Positions 33,106 through 41,482 of a DNA stretch of 64,000 bases are shown here, in pieces; position 1 is the first letter of the stretch, and each line of letters begins with the position of its first letter. A program made the position numbers and the translations under genes. The DNA comes from Porphyrobacter sp. HT-58-2 (GTDB lineage Bacteria; Pseudomonadota; Alphaproteobacteria; Sphingomonadales; Sphingomonadaceae). Location of the stretch: the NCBI RefSeq assembly GCF_002952215.1, contig NZ_CP022600.1:248001-312000 (forward strand), given 5' to 3'. The notes beneath the pieces are model-generated. The model was given only the letters and a program-made list of their open reading frames with translations. It made no database searches and was not told the origin of the DNA.

Positions 33106-34338
33106 ATGGCAACAGCCATGACTGACACCATGACGCAGCCGGTCGATCTGCTGGCGAAGTTCGATCCGATCATCCAGACCCGCGAGCAACTGCTGGCCGC
33201 CGGGGTGGAGGATCCGTTCAACCTGGTGATGGAAAAGGTGCTCTCGCCCACCCAGGCGATTTGCAACGGGCGCGACACGATCCTGCTCGGCACCTACAAC
33301 TACATGGGCATGACCTTCGACGATGACGTGATCGCCGCGGGTAAGCAGGCGATGGAGGATTTCGGCGCGGGTACGACCGGCAGCCGCGTCCTCAACGGCA
33401 CCTTCCGCGATCACCGCGATGTCGAGGCGGCCCTGCGCGAATTCTACGCCATGGATCACGCTATGGTGTTCTCGACCGGCTACCAGGCCAATCTCGGGAT
33501 CATCTCGACGCTGGCGGGCAAGGGCGATTACATCATTCTCGACATCGACAGCCACGCCTCGATCTGGGATGGATGCAAGATGGGCGACGCCGAGGTCGTG
33601 CCGTTCAAGCACAATGACATAGAAGCGCTGGAGAAGCGCCTCAAGCGCGTCCCCGAGGGCGCGGGCAAACTGGTCGTGCTCGAAGGCGTCTATTCGATGA
33701 TGGGCGATGTCGCGCCATTGAAGGAAATGGTCGAGATTTCGAAGCGTTACGGAGCCATGGTGCTGGTCGACGAGGCCCATTCGATGGGCTTCATCGGCGA
33801 ACATGGCCGGGGCGTGGCCGAAGAGCAGGGCGTGCTCGACGATGTCGATTTCATCATCGGCACCTTCTCCAAGAGCGTCGGGACGGTCGGTGGCTTCTGC
33901 GTCTCCAACCATCCCAAGTTCGAAGTACTGCGGCTGGTGTGCCGCCCTTATGTCTTCACCGCCGCCCTGCCGCCCAGCGTGATGGCTTCGAGCGCCACTT
34001 CGATCCGCAAGCTGATGCACGGCGGGAACAAGCGCGCGCATCTGTGGGAGAACAGCCGCACCCTCCACAAGGGGCTGCGCGATCTCGGCTTCCAGCTCGG
34101 CACCGAAACCCCGCAGAGCGCGATCATCGCGGTGATCATGCCCGATCTCGAAAAGGGCGCGATGATGTGGGAGGCGCTGCTGAAGGAAGGTCTCTACGTC
34201 AACCTCGCGCGCCCACCGGCAACCCCGGCGGGGATGACCCTGCTGCGCTGCTCGCTTTGCGCCGAACACACCGCCGAACAGGTGCAGACCATCCTCGGCA
34301 TGTTCGAACGCGCTGGCAAGGCAATCGGGATCATCTGA
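33106..34338 (+). CDS. spt: Serine palmitoyltransferase
   Basis: A 410-residue alpha-oxoamine synthase that condenses serine and a fatty acyl thioester, the first step of sphingolipid synthesis. The PLP-binding Lys256 sits in GTFSKSVGT and the stacking His150 in IDSHASIWDG. LGTYNYMGMTF, YVFTAALPPS and ARPPATPAGMTLLRCS agree closely with the Sphingomonas paucimobilis enzyme as I recall it. It follows the ACP gene directly. This gene is strong evidence for a sphingolipid-making member of the Sphingomonadales. Confidence 0.95.
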   Translation: MATAMTDTMTQPVDLLAKFDPIIQTREQLLAAGVEDPFNLVMEKVLSPTQAICNGRDTILLGTYNYMGMTFDDDVIAAGKQAMEDFGAGTTGSRVLNGTFRDHRDVEAALREFYAMDHAMVFSTGYQANLGIISTLAGKGDYIILDIDSHASIWDGCKMGDAEVVPFKHNDIEALEKRLKRVPEGAGKLVVLEGVYSMMGDVAPLKEMVEISKRYGAMVLVDEAHSMGFIGEHGRGVAEEQGVLDDVDFIIGTFSKSVGTVGGFCVSNHPKFEVLRLVCRPYVFTAALPPSVMASSATSIRKLMHGGNKRAHLWENSRTLHKGLRDLGFQLGTETPQSAIIAVIMPDLEKGAMMWEALLKEGLYVNLARPPATPAGMTLLRCSLCAEHTAEQVQTILGMFERAGKAIGII

Positions 34339-34348
34339 TCACCCTCAG

Positions 34349-34399
34349 ATAACCATTTTGGTTATTTTTCTTGACATCGTGACGCTCTCTGGTTATCAG
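34349..34399 (+). promoter_or_regulatory. Putative promoter and palindromic operator of the GTA cluster
   Basis: TTGACA at 34371-34376 and TATCAG at 34394-34399 are 17 bp apart and fit a sigma-70 promoter 90 bp before the small-terminase gene. Just upstream is a perfect palindrome ATAACCATTTTGGTTAT (34349-34365; 7-bp arms), followed by a T run. GGTTAT recurs at 34391-34396 inside the palindrome CTCTGGTTATCAGAG. The first palindrome could also act as a weak spt terminator. A regulator binding these repeats is an inference. Confidence 0.5.
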
Positions 34400-34488
34400 A
34401 GGGCATCATCGGAAAATTGCGATTCGCCAGCGGGCGGCCCTCTTCGCGGAGAGCCGCCCGTTTCCGTTCGCACGAGGGAGTGGCGTTC

Positions 34489-34950
34489 ATGCCTGACACG
34501 GAGCCTGCCCAGGCCGGCAGCGGTAATGCCAAGCCCGGACGACACTGGCGCAAGCACTTCGTCGAGACTCTGGCTGCCACGTCCAGCATCGAACGCGCCG
34601 CAGTCGCAGCGAGGGTAACAATTGCCAGAGCCCAGGAGACACGCCGGACCGATCCTGACTTCGCCCGCGCCTGGCAGGCCGCCATTGCCGAAGGCTATCT
34701 GAATCTCGAACTGGAGGTGATCCGCCGCCTTCGCGATGGCGACCTGATGACCGTCAATGGCGACAAGTTCGACTTCGCCAATGCGATCCGCTTGCTTGCC
34801 GCCCACCGCGACGCCGCAGGTCGGGGACAGCAGAACCAGGTGCGCGATGTCAGCGCCGCCGAAGTGCGCGCCTCGATCGACCGCAAGATCGAGGATATCC
34901 GACGCCGCATCGCCCGCCAGAAGGCCGCCGCCGAAGGCAAGAACGCATGA
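34489..34950 (+). CDS. GTA gp1-like small terminase / DNA-packaging protein
   Basis: A 153-residue protein with a helix-turn-helix-like N-terminal part (FVETLAATSSIERAAVAARVTIARAQETRRTD), as in phage small terminases, then helices ending in a basic DRKIEDIRRRIARQKA tail. The position directly before the large terminase, overlapping it (ATGA), and the order of the whole cluster match GTA gp1. GAGGGAG precedes ATG 34489. It would recognise DNA for packaging, with little sequence specificity if it behaves like other GTAs. Confidence 0.75.
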   Translation: MPDTEPAQAGSGNAKPGRHWRKHFVETLAATSSIERAAVAARVTIARAQETRRTDPDFARAWQAAIAEGYLNLELEVIRRLRDGDLMTVNGDKFDFANAIRLLAAHRDAAGRGQQNQVRDVSAAEVRASIDRKIEDIRRRIARQKAAAEGKNA

Positions 34951-36287
34951 GCGGCCCCTATGACGACATGATCGCCGATGAAAGCGAGGATGGCGACAGG
35001 CTCCGCTACAAACTCAGCGAGGCCATGGATCGCGACGAGCGCAACGGGTTCGACTACTTGTGGGACTACCAGGCCCGCCCCGAACAGCTCCCGCCGCCGG
35101 GCGACTGGCGGATCTGGATGATCATGGCCGGACGCGGCTTCGGGAAGACCCGTGCCGGGGCCGAATGGGTGCGGATGATTGCCGATGCCAATCCGGATGC
35201 CCGCATCGCGCTGGTCTCGTCCTCGCTGGCAGAGGCGCGCGCGGTGATGGTCGAGGGTGAGAGCGGGTTGCTGGCGATCTGCCGTCCCGGCCACAAGCCA
35301 ACTTTCGAACCTTCGCTGCACCGCGTCCGCTTCACCAATGGCGCACAGGCCCAGTTGTTCTCCGCTGCCGAACCCGAGACCCTGCGCGGTCCGCAGCACA
35401 GCCACGCCTGGTGTGACGAGATCGGCAAGTGGCCGCTGGCGCATGAACGGGCAACGCGCTGCTGGGACAATTTGCTGCTCGGCCTGAGGTTGGGGAGTGA
35501 CCCGCGCATCGCCGTCACCACCACCCCGCGCGCGGTACCGCTGGTACGGCGACTGGTGGCGCAGACCGGAAGCGGCGAGGTTGTGATCACCCGCGGCTCG
35601 ACCCTGGACAACACTGAACACCTGGCCGAGCGCTTCATGGAAGCGATCGCCAGCGAGTTCGGCGATACCCAGCTGGCGCGACAGGAAATCGGTGGCGAGC
35701 TGCTGGAGGATATCGAAGGCGCGCTGTGGACCCGCTCGCTGCTGGAACAGGTCCGTGAACACGGCCCGGTGGCGGCGCATGCGAGGGTCGTGGTTGCGGT
35801 CGATCCGCCCGCCGGGACCGGTGGTGACGAATGCGGCATCATCGTCGCCGCGCTCGGCCACGACGGGATTGCACGGGTATTGGCGGACTGTTCGGTGAGC
35901 GGGGCGACGCCCGCCGATTGGGCACGAAATGTCGCCAACGCAGCGCAGGAATGGGAAGCCGACCGGGTCGTGGCCGAAGCCAATCAGGGGGGCGTAATGG
36001 TCGAAAGCGTACTGCGCGCCGCCGAACAGACGCTGCCGCTGAAGCTGGTTCATGCCAGTCGCGGCAAGATCGCCCGCGCCGAACCGGTCGCCGCACTTTA
36101 TGCCGCTGGCCGGGTGCGGCACCTCGGCGTCTTTGCGCGGCTGGAGGATCAATTGTGCGGCCTGCTCGTGGGCGGCACCTATGCCGGGCCGGGGCGCAGT
36201 CCCGACCGAGCCGACGCATTGGTGTGGGCGCTGACCGAACTGCTGCTTGGGCGGCGCACCGCCACTCCAAGCGTGCGGCAGATCTAA
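34947..36287 (+). CDS. GTA large terminase subunit (gp2)
   Basis: A 446-residue packaging motor. The ATPase Walker A is AGRGFGKTRAG (residues 61-71) and the Walker B is AWCDEIGKW. The nuclease half carries acidic patches AVDPPAGTGGDECGI and RADALVWAL, typical of the RNase-H-like fold. No frameshift is seen, so packaging capacity seems intact. The ATG overlaps gp1. In GTAs it fills heads with short pieces of host DNA. Confidence 0.95.
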   Translation: MSGPYDDMIADESEDGDRLRYKLSEAMDRDERNGFDYLWDYQARPEQLPPPGDWRIWMIMAGRGFGKTRAGAEWVRMIADANPDARIALVSSSLAEARAVMVEGESGLLAICRPGHKPTFEPSLHRVRFTNGAQAQLFSAAEPETLRGPQHSHAWCDEIGKWPLAHERATRCWDNLLLGLRLGSDPRIAVTTTPRAVPLVRRLVAQTGSGEVVITRGSTLDNTEHLAERFMEAIASEFGDTQLARQEIGGELLEDIEGALWTRSLLEQVREHGPVAAHARVVVAVDPPAGTGGDECGIIVAALGHDGIARVLADCSVSGATPADWARNVANAAQEWEADRVVAEANQGGVMVESVLRAAEQTLPLKLVHASRGKIARAEPVAALYAAGRVRHLGVFARLEDQLCGLLVGGTYAGPGRSPDRADALVWALTELLLGRRTATPSVRQI

Positions 36288-36301
36288 CCAAAGGAAATTC
36301 G

Positions 36302-37456
36302 ATGGCCTTGCTCGATAATCTGATCTCCGCCTTCAAGGGCGGGGAGCGCACCCGCGTGCCCCTTTCCTGCGGCATGACGCAAGGTTGGCTTCCCGCTTTC
36401 GACGGTGGCCCGGCAGCGCGCAGCTATGATTATGCGCGGGCGGTGAGTGAGGGTTTTCTCGCCAATCCGATTGCCCAGCGTTCTGTCCGCCTGTTGGCCG
36501 AGGGGATCGGACAAGCGCCGCTGGCCTGTCCTGACCCACGCCTTGCCGCGCTGGTCGCCGCCACCAGCGCGGGCCAGTCGCTGATTGAGACTCTGGCGGC
36601 CAACCTTTTGCTGAACGGCAATGCCTATGTGCAGATCCTGAAGGACGCGTCAGGCACACCGGTCGAGTTGTTCGCCTTGCGGCCCGACCGCATCCAGGTC
36701 GTGCTCGACGACAAGGGCTGGCCTCGCGCTTATGACTACACGGTGGGTAGCCATACGGCCCGCCTGCCGGTGGAGGACGAGGATGGCTGGCCGGGCGTGA
36801 TCGCGATCCGGGCAATGCATCCGCTGGACGATCACCGCGGTGCGGGCGGGCTGGAGGCAGCGTGGCAGGCGGTGCTCATCCACAATGCCGCAACCCACTG
36901 GAACCGCGCACTTCTGGAGAACGCCGCGCGGCCTTCTGGTGCTCTGATCTACGAAACCGATGATGGCGGGGCGTTGACGCTCGAACAATTCGAACGGCTC
37001 AAACGCGAGCTCGACGCTGCCTTTTCCGGATCCGGAAATGCCGGTCGCCCAATGCTGCTCGACGGGGGGCTCAAGTGGCAGAACATGGCACTGAGCCCGG
37101 CCGACATGGACTTTGCCACGCTCAAGAGCGCGGCGGCGCGCGACATCGCGATCGCCTTTGGAGTGCCGCCGATGCTGCTCGGCCTGCCGGGCGATAACAC
37201 CTATGCCAATTACCGCGAGGCCAGCCGGGCGCTGTGGCGCCTGACCCTGCTGCCGCTGGCAGAGAAACTGTTCGCCGCCTTGCGCGAAGGGCTCGCCCCC
37301 TGGTTTCCCGAAGCCGAACTGCGGATCGATCTCGATCGCGTGCCGGCCCTGTCCGAAGACCGCGAGCGACTGTGGTCGCAGGTTTCCGATGCCGATTTTC
37401 TGAGCCGCGCCGAAAAGCGCCTGATGCTGGGCCTGAGCCCCGAGGAGACTGCTTAA
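36302..37456 (+). CDS. GTA portal protein (gp3), HK97 family
   Basis: A 384-residue HK97-type portal: RSYDYARAVSEGFLANPIAQRSVRLLAE, the NGNAYVQI and ALRPDRI motifs, then DMDFATLKSAAARDIAIAFGVPPMLLGLPGDNTYANYREA and a helical C-terminus. It forms the dodecameric portal vertex. ATG 36302 follows AAAGGAAA. Its stop overlaps the next start (TAATG). Confidence 0.95.
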   Translation: MALLDNLISAFKGGERTRVPLSCGMTQGWLPAFDGGPAARSYDYARAVSEGFLANPIAQRSVRLLAEGIGQAPLACPDPRLAALVAATSAGQSLIETLAANLLLNGNAYVQILKDASGTPVELFALRPDRIQVVLDDKGWPRAYDYTVGSHTARLPVEDEDGWPGVIAIRAMHPLDDHRGAGGLEAAWQAVLIHNAATHWNRALLENAARPSGALIYETDDGGALTLEQFERLKRELDAAFSGSGNAGRPMLLDGGLKWQNMALSPADMDFATLKSAAARDIAIAFGVPPMLLGLPGDNTYANYREASRALWRLTLLPLAEKLFAALREGLAPWFPEAELRIDLDRVPALSEDRERLWSQVSDADFLSRAEKRLMLGLSPEETA

Positions 37457-37761
37457 TGAGCCGCGAAGACATACTCGCAAGCCTGATGGCGCAAGCCCGC
37501 GAGGAAGGGGCCGAGTTGGTCACCTTGCGCGCCATCGTCGAAGAAGCGAGCGCGCTCGCCACCGACCGGACGCTGGAGCGCCTCGGCCTCGGCGATGCCG
37601 GGGCAGAGGGCGACCTGGTGGAATTGCGCGAACTGCTGCAGGCTTGGCGCGATGCCAAGACCAGCGCATGGAAGGCTCTGGTCGAATGGATCATCCGCGG
37701 TGCGCTGGCGCTGTTGCTGATCGGGATCGCGGTGCGGCTCGGCGTGTGGGATCTGCTGTGA
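37456..37761 (+). CDS. DUF6127 small protein in the GTA cluster (gp3.5 position)
   Basis: A 101-residue protein with N-terminal helices (SREDILASLMAQAREEGAELVTLR) and one C-terminal transmembrane segment (WIIRGALALLLIGIAVRLGVW). It matches the DUF6127 proteins found between portal and protease in sphingomonad GTA clusters, as I recall, and corresponds in position to RcGTA g3.5. Role unknown. It overlaps both neighbours by a few bases. Confidence 0.75.
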   Translation: MSREDILASLMAQAREEGAELVTLRAIVEEASALATDRTLERLGLGDAGAEGDLVELRELLQAWRDAKTSAWKALVEWIIRGALALLLIGIAVRLGVWDLL

Positions 37762-38177
37762 ACCATTCCGCGAAAGCACCCTCCCAGCTGCGCTTCGCCG
37801 GCTATGCCGCCCTGTTCGACATCACCGATGCCGGACGAGACACAATTAGGCACGGCGCCTTTGCCCGGACATTGGCTGCACGCACCACGCCGCTCCCGCT
37901 GTTCTGGCAGCACCGTCCCGACCAGCCGATCGGGGTCATCGAACACGTCGCCGAAGACGCTCGCGGCCTCAGGGTGATCGCCCGCATCGACCAGCAGCAC
38001 AGCCGCGCCGCACATCTGCTCAGGCAAGGTAAGGTCAACGGGCTCAGCTTCGGCTTCCGTACCCGTGCGGCGCGCCAATCGCCGGAAGGCCGCGAATTGA
38101 TCGAAATTGATCTGTTCGAGGTCAGCCTCGTCACGCACCCGCTGCATCCGATGGCTCGGGTGCATCTTGTTACCTAG
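37758..38177 (+). CDS. GTA prohead protease (gp4), HK97 family
   Basis: A 139-residue prohead protease. The start is GTG 37758, overlapping the previous stop (GTGA). The fold marks are FAGYAALFDITDAGRD, the catalytic His52 in LFWQHRPDQPIGV, and Ser98 in VNGLSFGFR. It would cleave the N-terminal part of the capsid protein during head maturation. Short for the family, as expected without an additional scaffold domain. Confidence 0.9.
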   Translation: MNHSAKAPSQLRFAGYAALFDITDAGRDTIRHGAFARTLAARTTPLPLFWQHRPDQPIGVIEHVAEDARGLRVIARIDQQHSRAAHLLRQGKVNGLSFGFRTRAARQSPEGRELIEIDLFEVSLVTHPLHPMARVHLVT

Positions 38178-38191
38178 CCTCAAACGCCGGC

Positions 38192-38207
38192 AGCCGCATC
38201 CGCGGCT
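38192..38207 (+). repeat. Small hairpin in the protease-capsid gap
   Basis: AGCCGC-ATCC-GCGGCT, a 6-bp stem with a 4-base loop, lies 15 bp after the protease stop. It is one of two stem-loops in this 177-bp leader, which is by far the largest gap in the GTA cluster. Confidence 0.4.
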
Positions 38208-38304
38208 TTGGCTTTCCTCGCTCCCTCCGGTCGCTGCGGGCGGCCGGTCGGCCTTGCGGTCGCTTTGCGGCCGATAGCCAGAGCAAAAGCTCAACCCCCG
38301 CATG

Positions 38305-38329
38305 GCCGCCACAGGGGCGGCCTTTTTTC
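38305..38329 (+). terminator. Terminator-like hairpin just upstream of the capsid gene
   Basis: GGCCGCC-ACAGG-GGCGGCC followed by TTTTTT is a textbook Rho-independent terminator. It ends 25 bp before the capsid ATG, so it sits in the capsid mRNA leader, inside the cluster and on the coding strand. No promoter fits between it and the ATG, so read-through, processing or antitermination must occur if capsid is made. Confidence 0.7.
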
Positions 38330-38354
38330 TGCCCAACCGAAAGGCCACTGCCCC

Positions 38355-39515
38355 ATGAACAATACCTCTACTCCCACGACCTCCGCCACCGATCCGCTGG
38401 AAGGGAGCTTCGACATCGTCGCCCGCCAGGATCAGGCGGAAGCCGAAATTGCAGCCCTGCGCGGGGATGTCGAAGACGTGAAATCCCGGCTCGACAAGGT
38501 CGCCCGTGCTGCAAGCCGTCCGTCCATCGGAGGCGCTGGCACCACTTCAAGCGATGGAGGCGAGGTCAAGGGCTTCGTCGATGGCTACCTGCGCCGTGGC
38601 CGCGAGACCGAACTGAAGTCGATCAGCGGCGCAACGCCTGGCGATGGCGGCTTTGCCGTGCCGCGTCAGATTGATGCGGCCATTGCCGCACAACTCGCCG
38701 ACATCAGCCCGATCCGGGCTATTGCACAAGTGGTGCAGACCGGCACCTCGGGTTATCGCAAGCTGGTCGCCACTGGTGGTATCGCTTCGGGCTGGGTCAG
38801 CGAAACAGCCCCGCGCCCGCTGACCGGAACGCCGCAGTTCGCCGAGATCGCACCCCCCTCGGGCGATCTTTTTGCCAATCCCGCAGCCAGTCAGGCGATG
38901 CTCGATGATGCCGCCTTTGACATCGAGACCTGGCTCGCCAGTGAAATCGCGCTCGAATTCGCCCGGGCGGAAGGCACCGCGTTCGTCACCGGCACCGGCA
39001 ACAACCAGCCGGAGGGCTTTCTCACCGCCCCCACCGCCACTGCAGAAGACGGTGTCCGCACCTTTGGCACCCTGCAATATGTCGGATCGGGCAGCGCAAC
39101 CGGGCTGGGCAGCACGCTTGATGCCAAGCTGATCGACCTGATCCACGCGCTCAAGTCGGGCCATCGGCAGGGCGCAGTGTTCGTGATGAACTCGGCGACG
39201 CTGGCGAGCGTACGCAAGCTCAAGACTGCAGATGGAGCATTTCTGTGGCAGCCGGGCATGGTCGAGGGACAGCCGGACCGCCTGCTCGGCTACCCGGTGG
39301 TCGAGGCCGAAGACATGCCCGATGTCGCGGGCGGGGCCTTCCCGATCGCCTTCGGCAATTTCCGCCATGGCTATCTGATCGCCGAACACAGCGCCACGCG
39401 GGTGCTGCGCGACCCCTTCACGAACAAGCCCTTCGTCCACTTCTACGCAACCAAGCGGATCGGCGGGAAGGTGCTGGATTCAAACGCGATCAAGTTGCTG
39501 AAGGTCGAAGCCTGA
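38355..39515 (+). CDS. GTA major capsid protein (gp5), HK97 family
   Basis: A 386-residue HK97-fold capsid protein. Residues 1 to about 95 are the prodomain (coiled coil QAEAEIAALRGDVEDVKSRLDKVARAA), and a likely cleavage region is near SISGATPGDGGFAVPRQ. The body has WVSETAPRPLTGTPQF and FVTGTGNNQPEGFL. ATG 38355 is chosen because the frame upstream is not similar to capsids and overlaps the terminator. Hairpins flank the gene on both sides, suggesting separately regulated expression. Confidence 0.95.
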   Translation: MNNTSTPTTSATDPLEGSFDIVARQDQAEAEIAALRGDVEDVKSRLDKVARAASRPSIGGAGTTSSDGGEVKGFVDGYLRRGRETELKSISGATPGDGGFAVPRQIDAAIAAQLADISPIRAIAQVVQTGTSGYRKLVATGGIASGWVSETAPRPLTGTPQFAEIAPPSGDLFANPAASQAMLDDAAFDIETWLASEIALEFARAEGTAFVTGTGNNQPEGFLTAPTATAEDGVRTFGTLQYVGSGSATGLGSTLDAKLIDLIHALKSGHRQGAVFVMNSATLASVRKLKTADGAFLWQPGMVEGQPDRLLGYPVVEAEDMPDVAGGAFPIAFGNFRHGYLIAEHSATRVLRDPFTNKPFVHFYATKRIGGKVLDSNAIKLLKVEA

Positions 39516-39531
39516 GGCTGAATCAGCCATC

Positions 39532-39561
39532 CGGCGGGGGTGCCCGCTTGCCCCCGCCGGG
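39532..39561 (+). repeat. Strong GC hairpin after the capsid gene
   Basis: CCGGCGGGGG and CCCCCGCCGG (10-bp perfect arms, 10-base loop) start 17 bp after the capsid stop. No T-run follows, so it is not a typical terminator; protection of the capsid mRNA 3' end or a processing point is plausible. Confidence 0.55.
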
Positions 39562-39652
39562 TACTCGCGCTCGCATCGCCTCAGGCGCTCCCCCCGCCTG
39601 AATGCCGCGATGCGGGCGCATTCTTGTGGATCACAATCAGGGAGAAACCGCG

Positions 39653-40198
39653 ATGCAGCGGACAATCGTGCAGCCCCCGGTGCTTGAGGGCGCTGCGCTG
39701 GCCGAGCTCAAGCATTGGCTCGGGATCAGCCGCCCCAATGACGATGCCGCCCTGACTGGGCTGCTCGAAACCAGCGTGACCATCTGCGAGGCCTTCACCG
39801 GCCAGGCACCGTTGCGCCAGACGGTCGAGGAGATCATTCCGCTTGTCAGTGGTTGGCAGGAGCTTGTCTCCCGGCCTGTGCAAGACCTTACCGGGGCAGC
39901 GCTCATCGGAAACGATGGCACCCGCCAGCCACTTACAATCCCTGCCGACACATTGGATGTACGGATTGGCGGAAAGGCCTCTGTCCAGCTGCTTCAGCCG
40001 CTCGAAGGACGCGGACTGGCATTGGAACTGGTGGTCGGGATCGCAGCGCAGTGGAATGGTCTCCCTCCCCCCTTGCGACAAGGGATCATCCGCCTCGCCG
40101 CACATCACTACCGTGACCGCGAGGGCAAGGCGAGCGCAGTGCCGCCAGCCAGCGTCACCGCGCTGTGGCGTCCTTGGCGCGACACGAGGCTCGGATGA
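39653..40198 (+). CDS. GTA gp6 head-tail adaptor
   Basis: A 181-residue protein of the phage head-tail connector type (gp6-like): LAELKHWLGISRPNDDAALTGLLETSVTICEAFTGQAP is the standard N-terminal helical part, with the C-terminal RQGIIRLAAHHYRDR. Start at ATG 39653 after AGGGAGAAA. It would bind the portal as a ring. It overlaps the following short gene by ATGA. Confidence 0.85.
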   Translation: MQRTIVQPPVLEGAALAELKHWLGISRPNDDAALTGLLETSVTICEAFTGQAPLRQTVEEIIPLVSGWQELVSRPVQDLTGAALIGNDGTRQPLTIPADTLDVRIGGKASVQLLQPLEGRGLALELVVGIAAQWNGLPPPLRQGIIRLAAHHYRDREGKASAVPPASVTALWRPWRDTRLG

Positions 40199-40374
40199 TC
40201 CGCGCCTCGTCGCACACCGGCCACCTGGTGCAGCGCCTGCGTGTCCGGGCCGCCAGGCTCGTCAACGAGCGGGTCGACGCTCTCCACCGCAGGCAGCACC
40301 GCACCCGCACGGACTGGCATTCCGCCGCCGCACTTTGGCCCGATCTGTTTGGAGACCAGCGCGATGGAAAATGA
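40195..40374 (+). CDS. Short GTA protein in the gp7 (head-closure) position
   Basis: A 59-residue Arg-rich protein (MIRASSHTGHLVQRLRVRAARLVNERVDAL) with an ATGA start overlapping gp6. Position and size suggest the head-closure protein gp7, but it is short (RcGTA gp7 is about 110 residues, as I recall), and I cannot show homology by eye. No frameshifted continuation was found. Codons are consistent with its neighbours. Confidence 0.5.
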   Translation: MIRASSHTGHLVQRLRVRAARLVNERVDALHRRQHRTRTDWHSAAALWPDLFGDQRDGK

Positions 40375-40759
40375 CCTGCGTGCAGCACTGGTCGCCTGGC
40401 TGGCTGCCGATCCGGCGCTGACTGGCATCAACGCCATCGAGGAAGAGGCTCCGGTCCGCGCCAGCCCACCGTGGCTCGGGATTGCGGCCAGTGCCTCCGT
40501 AGACTGGGGCACCAAGGACCACCCCGGCCGCGAGATTCGCATCGCGCTCGAACTCGAAACCCGCACCGACTTGGCCAGCGGCGACGCCCCCTTACTCGGC
40601 GCGATCGAGCGCCGCGTGCTCAATCTGCCGCCATTCCATCCCGGCTTCGAAGTCGCCTCGATCCGCTTCCTGCGCGCCCGCAGCGAAGCCCGGGCAAACA
40701 ATCTGCGCGCTGCGCTGATCGAATTCCGCTTCCGTCTCTTCGCCCCTATTCAGGAGTAA
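40364..40759 (+). CDS. GTA gp8, DUF3168 tail-completion protein
   Basis: A 131-residue DUF3168 protein: ENDLRAALVAWLAADPALTGI and PLLGAIERRVLNLPPFHPGFEVASIRFLRARSEA are typical of this tail terminator/completion family. ATG 40364 overlaps the end of the preceding gene by 11 bp. It should close the tail tube at the head side. Confidence 0.85.
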   Translation: MENDLRAALVAWLAADPALTGINAIEEEAPVRASPPWLGIAASASVDWGTKDHPGREIRIALELETRTDLASGDAPLLGAIERRVLNLPPFHPGFEVASIRFLRARSEARANNLRAALIEFRFRLFAPIQE

Positions 40760-40763
40760 GCCC

Positions 40764-41171
40764 ATGCCCGCACAATCCGGCGCCGCCTTTTTGCTCAAGA
40801 TCGCCGACGGGGCATCGCCCCCAGCCTATCAGACCATCGCAGGCCTGCGCACCACGCAGTTGTCGATCAATGGCGACACGGTGGTCGTCACGCACAAGCA
40901 GTCCGGAGGGTGGCGGGATCTCCTATCCGGAGCTGGCACGCGCTCGGTCTCGGTCGGTGCCGCCGGGATCTTCCTTGGCAGCACTGCGGAGAGCGCTGTG
41001 CGCGCCCATGCGCTTGCCGGGACGCTGGACGACTATGAACTGTCCTTCGAGGATGGCGAGAGGCTGCGTGGACGCTTCCTCGTACAACGGCTCGATTATG
41101 CGGGGGATTTCAATGGTGAGCGCAGCTACACGCTCCAGCTGGAAAGCTCCGGACCGGTGGTGCCGGCATGA
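40764..41171 (+). CDS. GTA major tail (tube) protein (gp9)
   Basis: A 135-residue tail tube protein: PAQSGAAFLLKIADG, NGDTVVVTHKQSGGWRDLLSGAG and DGERLRGRFLVQRLDYAGDFNGERSYTLQLES are the family signature of TP901-1-like major tail proteins used in GTAs. AGGAGTAAG precedes the ATG. It forms hexameric rings of a short tail. Confidence 0.9.
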   Translation: MPAQSGAAFLLKIADGASPPAYQTIAGLRTTQLSINGDTVVVTHKQSGGWRDLLSGAGTRSVSVGAAGIFLGSTAESAVRAHALAGTLDDYELSFEDGERLRGRFLVQRLDYAGDFNGERSYTLQLESSGPVVPA

Positions 41172-41482
41172 TTGCTGCGGCCAACCCCCTGCGCGGCGAA
41201 AGCGCTTTGACGGTTGCGGGAGTAAACTACGTCCTGCGCCCGAGCTTCGAAAATCTGGTGCAGGCCGAAGCTGAATTGGGATCACTGTTCGCACTGATCG
41301 AGCGCGCGGCCGGGGGCGCGCTGACTCTGACCGAAATGACTGCGCTGCTTTGGCATTGCCTGCCGCTTGATGGCCGTCCTGACCGGCTTGCCGTTGGGCA
41401 GGCTGTGCTGGCGATGGGGATGGTCGGGGCAACCCAACCGGTCCGCGCCGTGCTTGCACAGGTGCTTCAGGGCGAGGCATGA
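41168..41482 (+). CDS. GTA gp10 (gene transfer agent family protein; tail chaperone)
   Basis: A 104-residue protein: NPLRGESALTVAGVNYVLRPSFENLVQAEAELGSLFALIERAAGGALTLTEMTALLW is a clear gp10 type. It overlaps gp9 and the following chaperone gene by four bases each. In long-tailed phages the pair of chaperones holds the tape measure during tail assembly. Confidence 0.85.
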   Translation: MIAAANPLRGESALTVAGVNYVLRPSFENLVQAEAELGSLFALIERAAGGALTLTEMTALLWHCLPLDGRPDRLAVGQAVLAMGMVGATQPVRAVLAQVLQGEA

